Origin: Sulfurovum sp.
GTDB lineage: Bacteria; Campylobacterota; Campylobacteria; Campylobacterales; Sulfurovaceae
DNA length: 64,000 nt
Assembly: GCA_030949325.1 (NCBI GenBank)
Contig: JAUZSQ010000104.1
Span: 1 to 64,000, forward strand
Direction of reading: 5' to 3'
In this document: positions 46,406 to 56,186 of the stretch, piece by piece
How positions within the stretch are numbered: position 1 is the first letter of the stretch
Layout: each line of letters begins with the position of its first letter
The notes under the pieces: model-generated
Seen by the model: only the letters and a program-made list of their open reading frames with translations
Database searches by the model: none
What the model was told of the DNA's origin: nothing
Position numbers and translations under genes: made by a program

Positions 46406-49326
46406 TGTACCCCAAAGTCAAGACCAATAAAATCCAATTCCTTATTCCAGCTCAGGATGCTACATCTAGTAACATTTCCCTACTCTGAAATACCTGATTA
46501 TTCACCCCTTTAAAATACATTTCATCAGGCAATACCTTAGCCAAAAAGCAAAGGCAAAAATAAAGAGAGGTGATGAGATAACTGCTATAATCTTAAACCA
46601 AAAAAACATAAAGTTATCCCATGACAGAAATTATAACACTCTTAAGATGTATCGCACCTATAATTGCAAAAACAAGCATAAACAACTAGAAATAATCATC
46701 CAAGCCTTGCTCTCAATGCGAGGAAGAATCACAATGTTAGGATTGAGCAGATGGAGTGAAAAAGGAGGGAGTTATCGGACAATTACACGGTTCTTTCATT
46801 CAAAGATAAATTGGGAAGAAATCAATTGGATGTTTATCAAAACGCATTTAACAAAGAAGGGTTCAATCTATCTTTTGGGTGGAGATGAAGTAGTAGTAAG
46901 CAAAAGTGGGAAGCATACTTATGGGGTAGATAGGTTTTATTCTTCTATCCAAAATCAAGTGATAAAAAGTTTGGCATTTCTCAATCTTTCGTTGATAAGC
47001 GTAGAGACAAGAAAAGCCTATCCACTAAGTACACAACAGATAGTGCGAGACAAAAAAAGAAGGTTGTATCAAAGATAAAAGTGTGAAGAAGAGTAAGAAA
47101 AAAAGGATGCTAAAGTCGGAAGACCTAAAGGAAGTGGGAATCAAGATAAAAAGATATTGAACTCTCACCCTATCTAAAAATTTGTCAAAGAGTCCGTAAA
47201 TAAGGCACTTAAACGGATTGACAAGCATATTGATATTGTCTATTTTGTCTTTGATGGAGCATTTGGAAATAATCCTGCTGTACAAATGGTTAGGCAATGT
47301 GGATTGCATATCATTTCTAAACTTCAAAAAAATTCTGCACTGGTATTTCCTTATAGTGGAGAGTATGCAGGAAGAGGAGCTCCTAGGAAATATGGAGATG
47401 CTATTGACTATGATAATCTTCCTGAACCCTATCTAAAAATCAGATAGCATAGACGAAGATAAAAATATCCAAACAAGAATTTATCAAATGGAAATGTCCC
47501 ATCGTAAATTTTCTGATACTCTCAATGTTGTGATTATCCAAAAGAGAAATTTAAGCACAGGTAAAATCTCTCATGTGAATCTCTTTTCTACCGATGTAAC
47601 ATTGGATTATGAAAAGGTTATTGATTACTATTCACTTCGCTTTCAGATTGAATTTGTCTTTAGAGATGCCAAGCAGTATTGGGGAATGGAGGATTCTATG
47701 AACATTAAGAAAATACCTATCCATAATTGGGCAAATCTCTCTACTTTTATGGTCAATTTCTCTCATGGATTACGCCAAAATTCTGATATGAATGAGATGA
47801 GTATTCTTGACCTTAAAGCCCACTACCACGGCTTAAATACGTCAAAGAGGTATTTAAATTGCTTCCCCATTTAGCTAAGCGAGTATTTAATTCAGAAGGT
47901 AATCCTATTAAGATAATGCTGAATTTAGGGGACGATTCATAGCACTCGTGAGAGGTGTGCGCTTAAGAGGGCAGCTTTTGGCTACAGGTATTGATCAGGA
48001 GTAGCATCAGCTCTCACAAGTTTGATGAAGTACAATTTCTGTGTTGAGTAGATGGATTGATATACGGTGTTCCTATCCCTGTTACTACGCTTCTTTGATG
48101 GTCAGAGATAGCTTTGAGGATAGAACATCAATTCATATTTATAGATGACCTCTAACAAAGAATCGTTCAATTATCTTTTGGGTGGAGATAAGTAGTAGTG
48201 CAAAAGTGGGACGCATACTGCATACCTTTCTCCAATAACCAATTGAAATAGAAAGTATTGTTATACAACTAATATTTGAGATATGACTCTTTGACTGTAT
48301 GATATGAGAACCTTGGTCTGTGTTGAAATGAATCTCAGGTTTATAATACTGCTCCAAAGCTGGTCTGATTCTAGTACCCCAGATTGATGAGTCGATACAT
48401 CCATCGTATTTGATAGCTTCCAAGAGAGTATCTTTTGGTGTTCCAATCAATGACTGCAGCCAAATAGACAAAGCCTTTGTCCAATTTGATATAGGTAATA
48501 TCGGTACTCCAAACTTGATTGGGTTTATCAATAACCACTTGATTATTATCATTCTTAAATGCCTTCAATAAATAGTGGGATATTTCTGATGCTCTTTGAT
48601 TGGCTATGGTTGTCTTAGGCTTCGGATGATAAGGCGATGATACCCATGAGCTTCATTGCAGTCCTAACCTTCTTTCGTCCGATGGTAAAGCCAAATCTAC
48701 CTAACAGTTTTATGCACTCTTCTATGTCCATAATAGGGATACTTTGTATAGATTTTATCTATCACATTGAGTATCTCTTGACCTGTATCACTACTGAATG
48801 GTACTACTGCTTTATAATAGATTGAACTCTTAGGAATACTCAATAGTGTTTAGCTGTGTATTTTTGGATATTTCAAGCCCAGTTTCCAGTAGTTCTTTTC
48901 TACTTTTAGAGGATACCGAGCTCGTTTAGCTCTCCCACGACGAAGTCTCTCTTCTACTATCACTTCACCCAGCTTCATATGAAAGATTGCATCTGTTCTC
49001 TCTCTCAAGAGTTTCAATCATGTTCTTTATACTACTTTATGACCACTGCACTTTTATCAAATGCTAGTGAAGCTATTTTCTCAGAAAAAATTGCTTTTTC
49101 CAATTTTGGAGACTCTTAGGTAAAAACTTCATAACTACTTGGCTATCTCATTGAGGGTCTTTTCTTCTCTCAGAACTTCCACTACTAATTTGGCTTTATA
49201 CTCTGCACTATATGTTTTTCTTTTTCTACTCATTTTATACACCTTAGCTTTATTATTTATATTTTAGCATTTTATTGCTTTTTTGGAATAATGATTTACT
49301 ATTTTTGGTGCTGGTTATGGGGTACA
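46406..49326 (-). mobile_element. IS3-family insertion sequence, copy 2 (inverted, split by an IS4-type element, decayed)
   Basis: The right end tgtacccc begins at 46406 and the left end ggggtaca ends at 49326, in the opposite orientation to copy 1. The element is interrupted at 46530-47993 by the IS4-type element; the IS3 text resumes after it with the duplicated bases tcagg. The remainder (47994-49326) matches the other copies but is riddled with indels, so only scraps of the transposase remain (for example 'DKPNQVWSTDITYIKLDKGFVYLAA' at about 48480). Not functional as read. Confidence 0.8.
46530..47993 (+). mobile_element. IS4-superfamily insertion sequence, element 1 (frameshifted transposase)
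   Basis: The ends are caataccttagccaa (46530) and ttggctacaggtattg (47978-47993), an imperfect inverted repeat. Flanks share 'atcagg', a probable target duplication inside IS3 copy 2. Transposase pieces lie at 46647-47078 ('LLGGDEVVVSKSGKHTYGVDRF') and about 47200-47874 ('IVYFVFDGAFGNNPAV', then 'YYSLRFQIEFVFRDAKQYWGMED'). The latter fits the Y-(2)-R-(3)-E-(6)-K signature of the IS4 superfamily. At least three frame changes. About 1.46 kb. Confidence 0.75.
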
Positions 49327-49342
49327 TTGATAGCGTGAGAAG

Positions 49343-50560
49343 TTGGATTATTCTGGTGCTAGTACTATCGGTAGAAGTTTATCAGCGATGGGTGCATTAA
49401 TCCCAAGTATAGAATCCATACCTATGGATAAAAGCTTTCAAATCACAGCGCTTCTTGATGAGATATTTATAGGTTCAACTCCGATTCTTATAATGGTTGA
49501 GCCTAAAAGTACCGCGATACTCAATATACAATTGGCTGAGGATAGAAGTGCTAAGACTTGGTCAAAACATATTAACTATTTGACATCTAACCGAGATATA
49601 GAAATCAATAATACAGTAAGTGACCAAGGAACAGGATTACTTACAGGAATCAAAGATAGCTTGATTGGGGTTCACCGACAGCCTGATACATTTCATGCCC
49701 TCTCCCATAGATTAGGTGACTTTGTACGGATATTTAGGGCAAAGGCTTATGGCTCTATAGCAAGTGAATACGAGCGTGAAGAGGTATGTTTATCCAGAAT
49801 TAAGCCAAAAAGTATTTGATGAAAAAGCAAAGCTATACGATGAGGCTTGTGTGAAGACAATTGAAGCGATTGAATTGTATGAAAACTTTAGCTATTTATA
49901 CAAATATGCGATAAAACAACTTAATCCCTTTCACTCCAATGGAGAGATTCGTGATGCTAATTGGGCAAGAGGAGAGATAGAGACAGCCATTGAACTGATG
50001 GAACTCTTAGAACATACAAAGGTAAATAAAGAGGTTAAGAGTATCAAAAGATTCTTCCTGATTTGCTAGACTACTTTGAGCAGACGAAAGAGGCTATAAA
50101 AGTCTGCAAAGCATTAGGGGTAAGTAATGATGCGATAAAGAATCTTAGCTTAGAGTGGCAATGGAATAAGGCTGTTATCAAAGCTAAAAAGAGTGATAGA
50201 AAGAGAAGAGCAAAAGAGAAAAGAGCTATATATACTGAAAATTCTAAGCAAATCTTAGGTGATACATATGAGGATATTAAACAAAAAGTATTTGATGAGC
50301 TAGATAATATCATTCAAGCTTCATCTATAGTTGAGAACATCAACTCTATCTTACGCCCCTATTTAGACCGAGCAAGAAATCAGGTGACCCAAGAGTTTCT
50401 CAATCTTTTTGCATTTTATCATAATCATAGACGATATGTTCAGGGCAAACGAAAAGGTAAAACACCGATGGAGATACTCACCCATAAAAAGCAAGATAAA
50501 GATTGGATAGAGCTTTTGACTGAGGCTATTGAGAGTAAAAATAAAGATTTCTTTCTTTAG
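49343..50560 (+). pseudogene. N-truncated DDE transposase of an unassigned family (two frameshifts)
   Basis: Three frame segments (49343-49819, 49764-50069, 50063-50560) make one transposase of about 400 residues. Acidic residues that could form the DDE triad are in 'LLDEIFIGSTP', 'TVSDQGTGLLTG' and 'SSIVENINSILRPYL'. The C-terminal 'HNHRRYVQGKRKGKTPMEIL' resembles transposases with a DUF6399-like end. The N-terminus is missing, cut off by the left end of IS3 copy 2 at 49326. The 50561-50775 stretch after it has two G-rich runs and no gene; it may hold the right end of this element. Confidence 0.6.
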
Positions 50561-50775
50561 TTAGATAGTTGCTTTTAGAATAGATTATTGTTAATTTTTT
50601 AGATTTCCTCTGGTACTTAGGGGGAGGTATGGTCTATTTTAAGTGTGCACTACTTTTAGGGGGTTGGGGAGGATGCCCATTTTCTTAATATAAAAGACGA
50701 TTTTTTCATTTCCAACAATACTTGCAATTGTGATTTATATGCATATTCAAAGTTTTAAAGTCTAAACTAGCAATA

Positions 50776-50896
50776 CAATACCTTAGCCAATTTGTATTTT
50801 TACTAAAAAATAGCTATTTTCTTCTTCTCTAACCCTCCTATTTACGGGGTTTGAACTTTTCAAAATATGCTCATTTTCATTTTGGCGAAGGTATTG
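50776..50896. mobile_element. 121-base MITE-like element with ends matching IS4-type element 1
   Basis: It starts with caataccttagccaa (50776-50790) and ends with ttggcgaaggtattg (50882-50896), a 15-base terminal inverted repeat with one mismatch. The left arm is identical to the left end of the IS at 46530. There is no coding sequence inside. The size and ends fit a non-autonomous derivative mobilised by that IS. No clear target duplication is visible. Confidence 0.7.
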
Positions 50897-50900
50897 TTCC

Positions 50901-51518
50901 TTACTTTGATAATCTATTCATTGTACTTTCCTCTCCCATAAGCCTTGGCTTATAGTTTATGAGAAAATCCCCTTTTCCTTTTCCTTTTGCAAAACTACTT
51001 CTATAACCCAAACCTTCTAGTATGAATCTTGTGTGACTCCTAGCTTCTTCATTACTCCATTGCTCATATTCTATTCTGTAAAGAGCAGAATAAATTTGTG
51101 CACGACCTGTTCCATGATAACAGTGTATTAATACTGGATAATTTGATATATCATCAAGAGCTTCAAAAAATTTAACTAAAGTCTCTTTAGTTGGTACTTG
51201 TAAAGAAGGTATTCGTATATGTTTTACCTTTTTATCATACTTCTTATTATAAGCTAAAATAGCCTCATCTTCTAAAAGAATATCATTGATAAATGCTGGG
51301 TTCAAGTTATCTTGAATATGTGGATTAAGTAAATTAATAACAGTATTTATTTTATTTTCTTCTAGGTAATACCCCAATTTATTTGGGTCTATAAGACCAG
51401 ACTTATAAACTTTATTTTCTGTAATCGTTTTAAAGTTAAAATTATATTCTATCATCCAGATATAATATATTAGGCTAATCGCTACCCCACTTAACAGTAT
51501 TTTTAAAACATTTTTCAT
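50901..51518 (-). CDS. membrane-anchored dual-specificity/tyrosine phosphatase-like protein
   Basis: This 205-residue protein has an N-terminal membrane helix (residues 4-24) and a phosphatase domain with the HCx5R signature 'LIHCYHGTGRAQIYSALYR' near residue 131. The family 'VYKSGLIDPNKLGYYLEENKINTVINL' start is also present. The Cys and Arg of the P-loop are intact, and Asp residues in 'EALDDISN' could provide the general acid. It would dephosphorylate a protein or lipid on the periplasmic or cytosolic membrane face. It is an intact gene between mobile elements, with its stop 5 bases from the MITE edge. Confidence 0.7.
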   Translation of the reverse strand: MKNVLKILLSGVAISLIYYIWMIEYNFNFKTITENKVYKSGLIDPNKLGYYLEENKINTVINLLNPHIQDNLNPAFINDILLEDEAILAYNKKYDKKVKHIRIPSLQVPTKETLVKFFEALDDISNYPVLIHCYHGTGRAQIYSALYRIEYEQWSNEEARSHTRFILEGLGYRSSFAKGKGKGDFLINYKPRLMGEESTMNRLSK

Positions 51519-51604
51519 GACTATCCTTATATTATAACTCTAAGATTATATCCAAAAATACTTTCAGTTACATCTATAATGTCAGCAATTCTAACTCACT
51601 ATAA

Positions 51605-52856
51605 TGTACCCCATAACCAGCACCAAAAAAAGTAAATCATTATTCCAAAAAAGCAATAAAATGCTAAAATATAAATAATAAAGCAAGGGGTATAAAATGA
51701 GTAGAAAAAGAAAAACATATAGTGCAGAGTATAAAGCCAAATTAGTAGTGGAAGTTCTGAGAGAAGAAAAGACCCTCAATGAGATAGCCAGTAGTTATGA
51801 AGTTTTACCCAAGAGTCTCCAAAATTGGAAAAAGCAATTTTTAGAAAATGCTTCACTAGCATTTGATAAGAGTGCAATAGTTAAAGAGTATAAAGAGCAG
51901 ATTGAAACTCTTGAAAGAGAGAAAGATGCTACATCAAAAAAGCTAGGTGAAGTGATAGTAGAGAGAGACTTTGTTGTGGGAAACTCGGCGTTCACCCTAA
52001 CGGCTTCACTTTAAAAGTAGAAAAGAACTACTAGAGACTGGGCTTAAAATATCCAAAAATACACAACTAAAACTATTGAGTATTCCTAAGAGTTCAAGCT
52101 ATTATAAAGCAGTAGTACCATTCAGTAGTGATGTAGATCAAGAGATACTCAATGTGATAGATAAAATCTATACAAAGTATCCTTATTATGGACATAGAAG
52201 AGTGCATAAACTGTTAGAGAGATTTGGCTTTAATATAGGACGAAAGAAGGTCAGGACTGCGATGAAGCTCATGGGTATCATCGCCTTATATCCGAAGCCT
52301 AAGACAACCATAGCCAATAAAGAGCATCAGAAATATCCATATTTATTGAAGGCATTTAAGAATGATAAAAATCAAGTGGTTATTGATAAACCCAATCAAG
52401 TTTGGGTACCGATATTACCTATATCAAATTGGACAAAGGCTTTGTCTATTTGGCTGCAGTCATTGATTGGAACACCAAAAAGATACTCTCTTGGAAGCTC
52501 TCAAATACGATGGATGTATCACTCACAACTGGGGTACTGAAAGAAGCCTTGGAGCAGTATGATAAACCTGAGATATTTAACACAGACCAAGGTTCTCAAT
52601 ATACAGCAAAAGAGCATATTCAAATATTAGTTGATAACAATATTTCTATTTCAATGGATGGAAAAGGAAGAGCGACTGACAATATTGTAATTGAACGATT
52701 TTGGAGGTCACTTAAATATGAAGATGTTTATCCTCAAAGCTACTCGACCATCAAAGAAGCTAGAACAGGGATAGGAAAGTATATCAATATTTACAACACA
52801 GAAAGACTTCATCAAACTTTGGACTATGCTACTCCTGATGAAATGTATTTTAAAGG
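51605..52856 (+). mobile_element. IS3-family insertion sequence, copy 3 (best preserved, right end lost)
   Basis: The left end tgtacccc is at 51605. The body aligns with copies 1 and 2 up to 52856, where the IS4-type element 2 begins. The right end of IS3 (present in copy 1 to 44769) is missing on the far side of that element, so either a deletion accompanied the insertion or the assembly joined two repeats. Confidence 0.8.
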
Positions 52857-52908
52857 CATACCTTTCTACACAACTAACTCAAAAGAAAAAGTGCTATTAT
52901 TCAAGTAA
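51697..52908 (+). CDS. IS3-family (IS150-like) transposase OrfA and OrfB, copy 3
   Basis: OrfA (51697-52014, 105 residues) has the HTH 'MSRKRKTYSAEYKAKLVVEVL' and a leucine-zipper-like helix. OrfB follows in two frames: to about 52410 ('YTKYPYYGHRRVHKLLERFGF') and 52402-52908. DDE residues appear in 'GTDITYIKLD', 'FNTDQGSQYTAKEHI' and 'NIVIERFWRSLKYEDVYP'. IS3 elements normally make an OrfAB fusion by -1 frameshifting. The OrfA/OrfB junction near 51980-52015 differs markedly from copies 1 and 2. The last 17 codons come from the adjoining element. Confidence 0.75.
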
Positions 52909-54255
52909 AAGAAAAGACATGAATCAAAGACTAAAAAAAGATATCAGAAGTTAGTAAGAGGTGAGATGAATACAAAACATAGAAGCCAAAGTGGAATGAA
53001 CCTAGTATTAGAGACTGATGGATGGAGTCAAGTTCAAGCGTCATGGCGATTTTATAATAATGAAGAAGTAACAATTCCCTCACTCAATGACCCCATCATA
53101 GAAGAAGTGGTAGAGCAAAGTAACAAAAGAGCAGGTAACTATACCTTGGTAGCCTATGATTGGTCACATTTAGACTATAAAAAGCATACAAAGAAACAGG
53201 AACTTGTGACTAAGAATAAGAAAGGGAATGCGAAACAGATAGGATATGATTTGCAAGGTTCATTGGCAATGGATGAGAAAGGAAATCCTTTGGGTGCCTT
53301 AGCCCAAAACTTGGCAACAAGTGAGAAGATATACTCCACTTATGATAGCAATATTGATACAGACTTGACGCATTTAGAGGAGTTGATTCAAAGAACTAAA
53401 TACATACGAGAAAATTATAAGTTTGAAAAAGAGTTGGTTGATATTATTGACCGAGAAGGAGATAGTGTAGCCTTAATGAGAGAGTATGAAGCCAATGGTT
53501 GGTGCTATCTGATTCGAGCTAAATCAAATCACAAAGTTTACCTGCCTGACGAGGATAGAGAGGTAAAACAAGGAGATTTGGCAAAAGAATTAACGCTAGG
53601 AAGCTACCTTAAAACCATTAAATATAAAGTGGATAAAAAGATGCAAAAGGTGAAGATATTTGTCAATGAAATAGAGGTAAATATAAAAAGAGATGCCACG
53701 AAATCGGTACTTGGCGAGGACGGTAAGCGAAAAACTATCTTCACAGAAGGAAAAAGTATTAAGGCAAGGTTTGTGGTGGAGAGATTGGTTGATGAAGACA
53801 ATAATATTGTTGCCCAATGGATGCTTTTGAGTAATGTCCCCAAAAAGGTAACAGCCACAACTATTGGTACTTGGTATTATCATAGATGGAAAATAGAAAG
53901 CTATTTTAAACTTTTAAAATCTTCTGGATTTAATCTTGAAAGTTGGCAACAAGAAACTCCAATGGCTCTGTTTAGAAGACTTCTTGTGGTCTCCTATGCT
54001 ACATTGTTTGTTTGGAAGATTGAGCGTTCGGAAGAAAAAAATGCTCCTGCTGTTAGAAAGTTTTTAGTGCAACTCTCAGGACGACTTATTGAAAAGAACA
54101 AAGAATTTACAACACCTGCTTTACTATCAGGTCTTTGGGTTTTTATGAAGATGATGAATGTTTTAAAGATCTACGATGTTGAATCTCTTTTTGCCTTTAA
54201 AGAGCAAATCGGGGATATGATGGGCATGGAACTTTGAGTTGTGTAGAAAGGTATG
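52857..54255 (+). mobile_element. IS4-superfamily insertion sequence, element 2 (apparently complete)
   Basis: Terminal inverted repeats are catacctttctacacaact (52857 on) and its near-exact complement ending gtatg at 54255 (agttgtgtagaaaggtatg), with differences a few bases further in. It encloses a full-length transposase. It is inserted within IS3 copy 3. It differs from element 1 in both ends and transposase. Confidence 0.85.
52966..54237 (+). CDS. IS4-superfamily transposase, intact
   Basis: This 423-residue DDE transposase is one uninterrupted frame. The first catalytic Asp is in 'YTLVAYDWSHLDY', the second in 'LVDIIDREGDSVALM', and 'WYYHRWKIESYFKLLKSSGF' fits the Y-(2)-R-(3)-E-(6)-K signature near residues 305-318. 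It is the only transposase in the region without a frameshift and has complete terminal repeats, so it may be active. A ribosome-binding site (aggtga) precedes the ATG. Confidence 0.85.
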   Translation: MNTKHRSQSGMNLVLETDGWSQVQASWRFYNNEEVTIPSLNDPIIEEVVEQSNKRAGNYTLVAYDWSHLDYKKHTKKQELVTKNKKGNAKQIGYDLQGSLAMDEKGNPLGALAQNLATSEKIYSTYDSNIDTDLTHLEELIQRTKYIRENYKFEKELVDIIDREGDSVALMREYEANGWCYLIRAKSNHKVYLPDEDREVKQGDLAKELTLGSYLKTIKYKVDKKMQKVKIFVNEIEVNIKRDATKSVLGEDGKRKTIFTEGKSIKARFVVERLVDEDNNIVAQWMLLSNVPKKVTATTIGTWYYHRWKIESYFKLLKSSGFNLESWQQETPMALFRRLLVVSYATLFVWKIERSEEKNAPAVRKFLVQLSGRLIEKNKEFTTPALLSGLWVFMKMMNVLKIYDVESLFAFKEQIGDMMGMEL

Positions 54256-54309
54256 GTTAATGGTCATAATGGGTTAGTTGTAACTCTACGAAATAAAAAT
54301 TAGATATGA

Positions 54310-54421
54310 GACAAGGGAAGTTAGGGAAATTATAGATGTATTTTATTTTGAGGGAGTGCGAAGGCTACGACGCAGAGCCGTTTCTTCGGCGATAAGAAGG
54401 AGCGAAGCGACTTCCCTAGTC
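54310..54421. repeat. structured element with 12-base inverted ends and GC-rich core
   Basis: Ends are gacaagggaagt (54310-54321) and acttccctagtc (54410-54421), inverted with one mismatch. The core is GC-rich compared with its surroundings and contains gccg-tttctt-cggc. Immediately after it, ctagt is repeated four times (54416-54435). There is no gene. It could be a small palindromic mobile or REP-like element. The rest of the 54256-54560 gap is AT-rich with nothing recognised. Confidence 0.5.
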
Positions 54422-54560
54422 TAGTCTAGTCTAGTTAGGCTATCACAACATAATAATCATCAAACTTATGCTCAAACTACCTAAGATACAGGATATTTCA
54501 CAACAAAAGTTATAGTATTATTTCATTGGGATAGCCTTATCAAAAGTTGTTGGGATTGAT

Positions 54561-55037
54561 TTAGTACACATGCTTCTTATCCAGTGTAAGATTTCTAGCT
54601 TTCATCAATCGATGTAAAATCTTATTAGTATTGGTTTCTTCTGCTATTCTTTTTTCTTTTTGGATGATTTGCTCAAAATACTCTTGTGAGCATGATTTTT
54701 TTCTCAAATTATTAATATCTACTTTTATATTTCTATTCTTTCCTTTGAGTATTACAGCATAATTTATAAGTTTTTTTCTAAGTATATTTTTCATGCTAAT
54801 ATTTTCTTTGTTTAAGTCGTATATTTTTTTACTTGAATAGTTGAAGTAGTCCCACCAAGCCGTTATACATTTCTCTTTAGGTGTTTTAGTTTTACTCAGT
54901 CTTCTAAAGGCTGATGCTGTTTCTGCACCAAGGGAGGATACAGCTTTACCCATGCTATCATATATCATTTCACTTGTTAACATCGTTTGTGCATTTAGCA
55001 TAGAGGCTAAAATTAGGGGGATTAGGTAGTATTTCAT
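54561..55037 (-). CDS. small secreted protein of unknown function
   Basis: This 158-residue protein has a signal peptide (MKYYLIPLILASMLNAQ). It is basic and helical after that, with two Cys ('KEKCITAWWDYFNYSSKKIYDL' and 'LRKKSCSQEYFEQII') that could form a disulfide in the periplasm. No family is recognised. It is the last of a run of small minus-strand genes. Ribosome-binding site aggaaa precedes the ATG. Confidence 0.55.
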   Translation of the reverse strand: MKYYLIPLILASMLNAQTMLTSEMIYDSMGKAVSSLGAETASAFRRLSKTKTPKEKCITAWWDYFNYSSKKIYDLNKENISMKNILRKKLINYAVILKGKNRNIKVDINNLRKKSCSQEYFEQIIQKEKRIAEETNTNKILHRLMKARNLTLDKKHVY

Positions 55038-55051
55038 TTTTTTCCTTTTAT

Positions 55052-55474
55052 TTATCTTTTTTGCTGAAAGGGAATAGACTTCTTTATATCTTCTTGAACC
55101 TTATCCATGATAGTTGGGAATATAAAGAATATGACAATGATTATAAATCCAATAGGTACAATGACTTTATTCATAAAAGCTTTTTCTATAGGCTGTGGTG
55201 ATAGCTCTCCACAATGTGGGCAGTTTTCTGCATTTATAGATATATTTTGCTTACAGGTTCTACATTCCATAATTCTCTTATTTTTTTCAACAGGCTTATC
55301 TACTTTCTCTATCTTTTTCTCATAGGGTATTTTATTACCCTTGTATGTAGTTATTTTATTGACTCTACTTTGTTTATATTTCTTTTTATTTGGCTTCCTT
55401 ATAAGATAGGTACACTTATCACACATAGATTCATTATAAGTAATATTTTTACAGTTTGGACATGTTATTGACAT
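55052..55474 (-). CDS. zinc-ribbon membrane protein
   Basis: This 140-residue protein has two zinc ribbons: 'CPNCKNITYNESMCDKC' at residues 5-21 and 'CRTCKQNISINAENCPHCG' near 72-90. A Lys-rich linker lies between them, and a single membrane helix is near residues 108-126 (IVPIGFIIIVIFFIFPTIM). The layout (double zinc ribbon plus one helix) is common among small bacterial membrane proteins of unknown role. It may be co-transcribed with the secreted protein downstream. Confidence 0.6.
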   Translation of the reverse strand: MSITCPNCKNITYNESMCDKCTYLIRKPNKKKYKQSRVNKITTYKGNKIPYEKKIEKVDKPVEKNKRIMECRTCKQNISINAENCPHCGELSPQPIEKAFMNKVIVPIGFIIIVIFFIFPTIMDKVQEDIKKSIPFQQKR

Positions 55475-55564
55475 TTATTTCACCCTATCTTTTACAAAAA
55501 CTTTTACTAATATTATAATTATAATTAATGTTAGGCTCATATATAGTGCATTCATTTCTTATCC

Positions 55565-55870
55565 TTAAATTATGGACAGCTTTTTAAACTGTTCTAATCT
55601 GTCTTGAATCTGCATAAGAAAGTTTGAGGGTGCATAGTCTAACAACGTAACAATATTTTTAATATCATTGCTATGATTAAAGTTTGAGGTGTTTATCTCT
55701 ATGGTATTTGTACCTTGTACGACATTATTTTTTAGTTCAATCCCTAAATCATCAAGCGAAGTAAGGTTAAGTAGGAAGTTCTCCACATCACTTTCAATAT
55801 TTTTGTATTTTTTAGAAAGTTTTTTACATGCTTTAAGATAAAGGTCTTGTTCTACAATAGTATATGACAT
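55565..55870 (-). CDS. RelE/ParE-like toxin candidate
   Basis: This 101-residue protein has an N-terminal half 'KACKKLSKKYKNIESDVENFLLNL' and 'DDLGIELKNNVVQGT' that resembles RelE-type toxins (long helix pair, then 'LGxxLxNN'). The C-terminal half (ending 'DRLEQFKKLSII') does not show the usual 'KGKSGGxRV' strand, so the protein is either divergent or altered. It overlaps the upstream gene by one base. Two-gene order with the smaller gene first fits a toxin-antitoxin pair. The assignment is tentative. Confidence 0.45.
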   Translation of the reverse strand: MSYTIVEQDLYLKACKKLSKKYKNIESDVENFLLNLTSLDDLGIELKNNVVQGTNTIEINTSNFNHSNDIKNIVTLLDYAPSNFLMQIQDRLEQFKKLSII

Positions 55871-56097
55871 TAAAAATCAAGGGTAATATTTTTTTTGATG
55901 CCTTGTTTATTATTGGCATTATGGATAGCTTTAGGAATTTGTTTTATATCTTGAAGTAGCTCTTTTTCATAGCTAGTGAGTTTGTTTGGAGTGGTTACAA
56001 CTTGAAAATCGTTAATCATATTATCTTTTTTAAGTACATTGAGTAAATCCAAAAAAATGTTTGACTTAGAAGTGTCAATATCTATGTTTAAATGCAT
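55870..56097 (-). CDS. putative antitoxin partner
   Basis: This 75-residue protein is acidic-to-neutral, with a beta-strand-like start (MHLNIDIDTSK) and helical remainder ('TSYEKELLQDIKQIPKAI'). It sits directly upstream of the RelE-like gene with a one-base overlap, the usual position of an antitoxin. No ribbon-helix-helix or other named fold can be claimed. The call depends on context alone. Confidence 0.4.
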   Translation of the reverse strand: MHLNIDIDTSKSNIFLDLLNVLKKDNMINDFQVVTTPNKLTSYEKELLQDIKQIPKAIHNANNKQGIKKNITLDF

Positions 56098-56186
56098 GTA
56101 AAAACCCCTTTTTGAGATAAAAAATTATAACATAATCACTAATGTTACGCACTTAAAGAAAAAAGCTATTAAATCTTCCAAGTTTT

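Noticed and set aside
54561..56097. A defence island around the small genes after the IS cluster
   Set aside because: Only a weak toxin-antitoxin-like pair is present; the other two genes show no nuclease, helicase or other defence motif.
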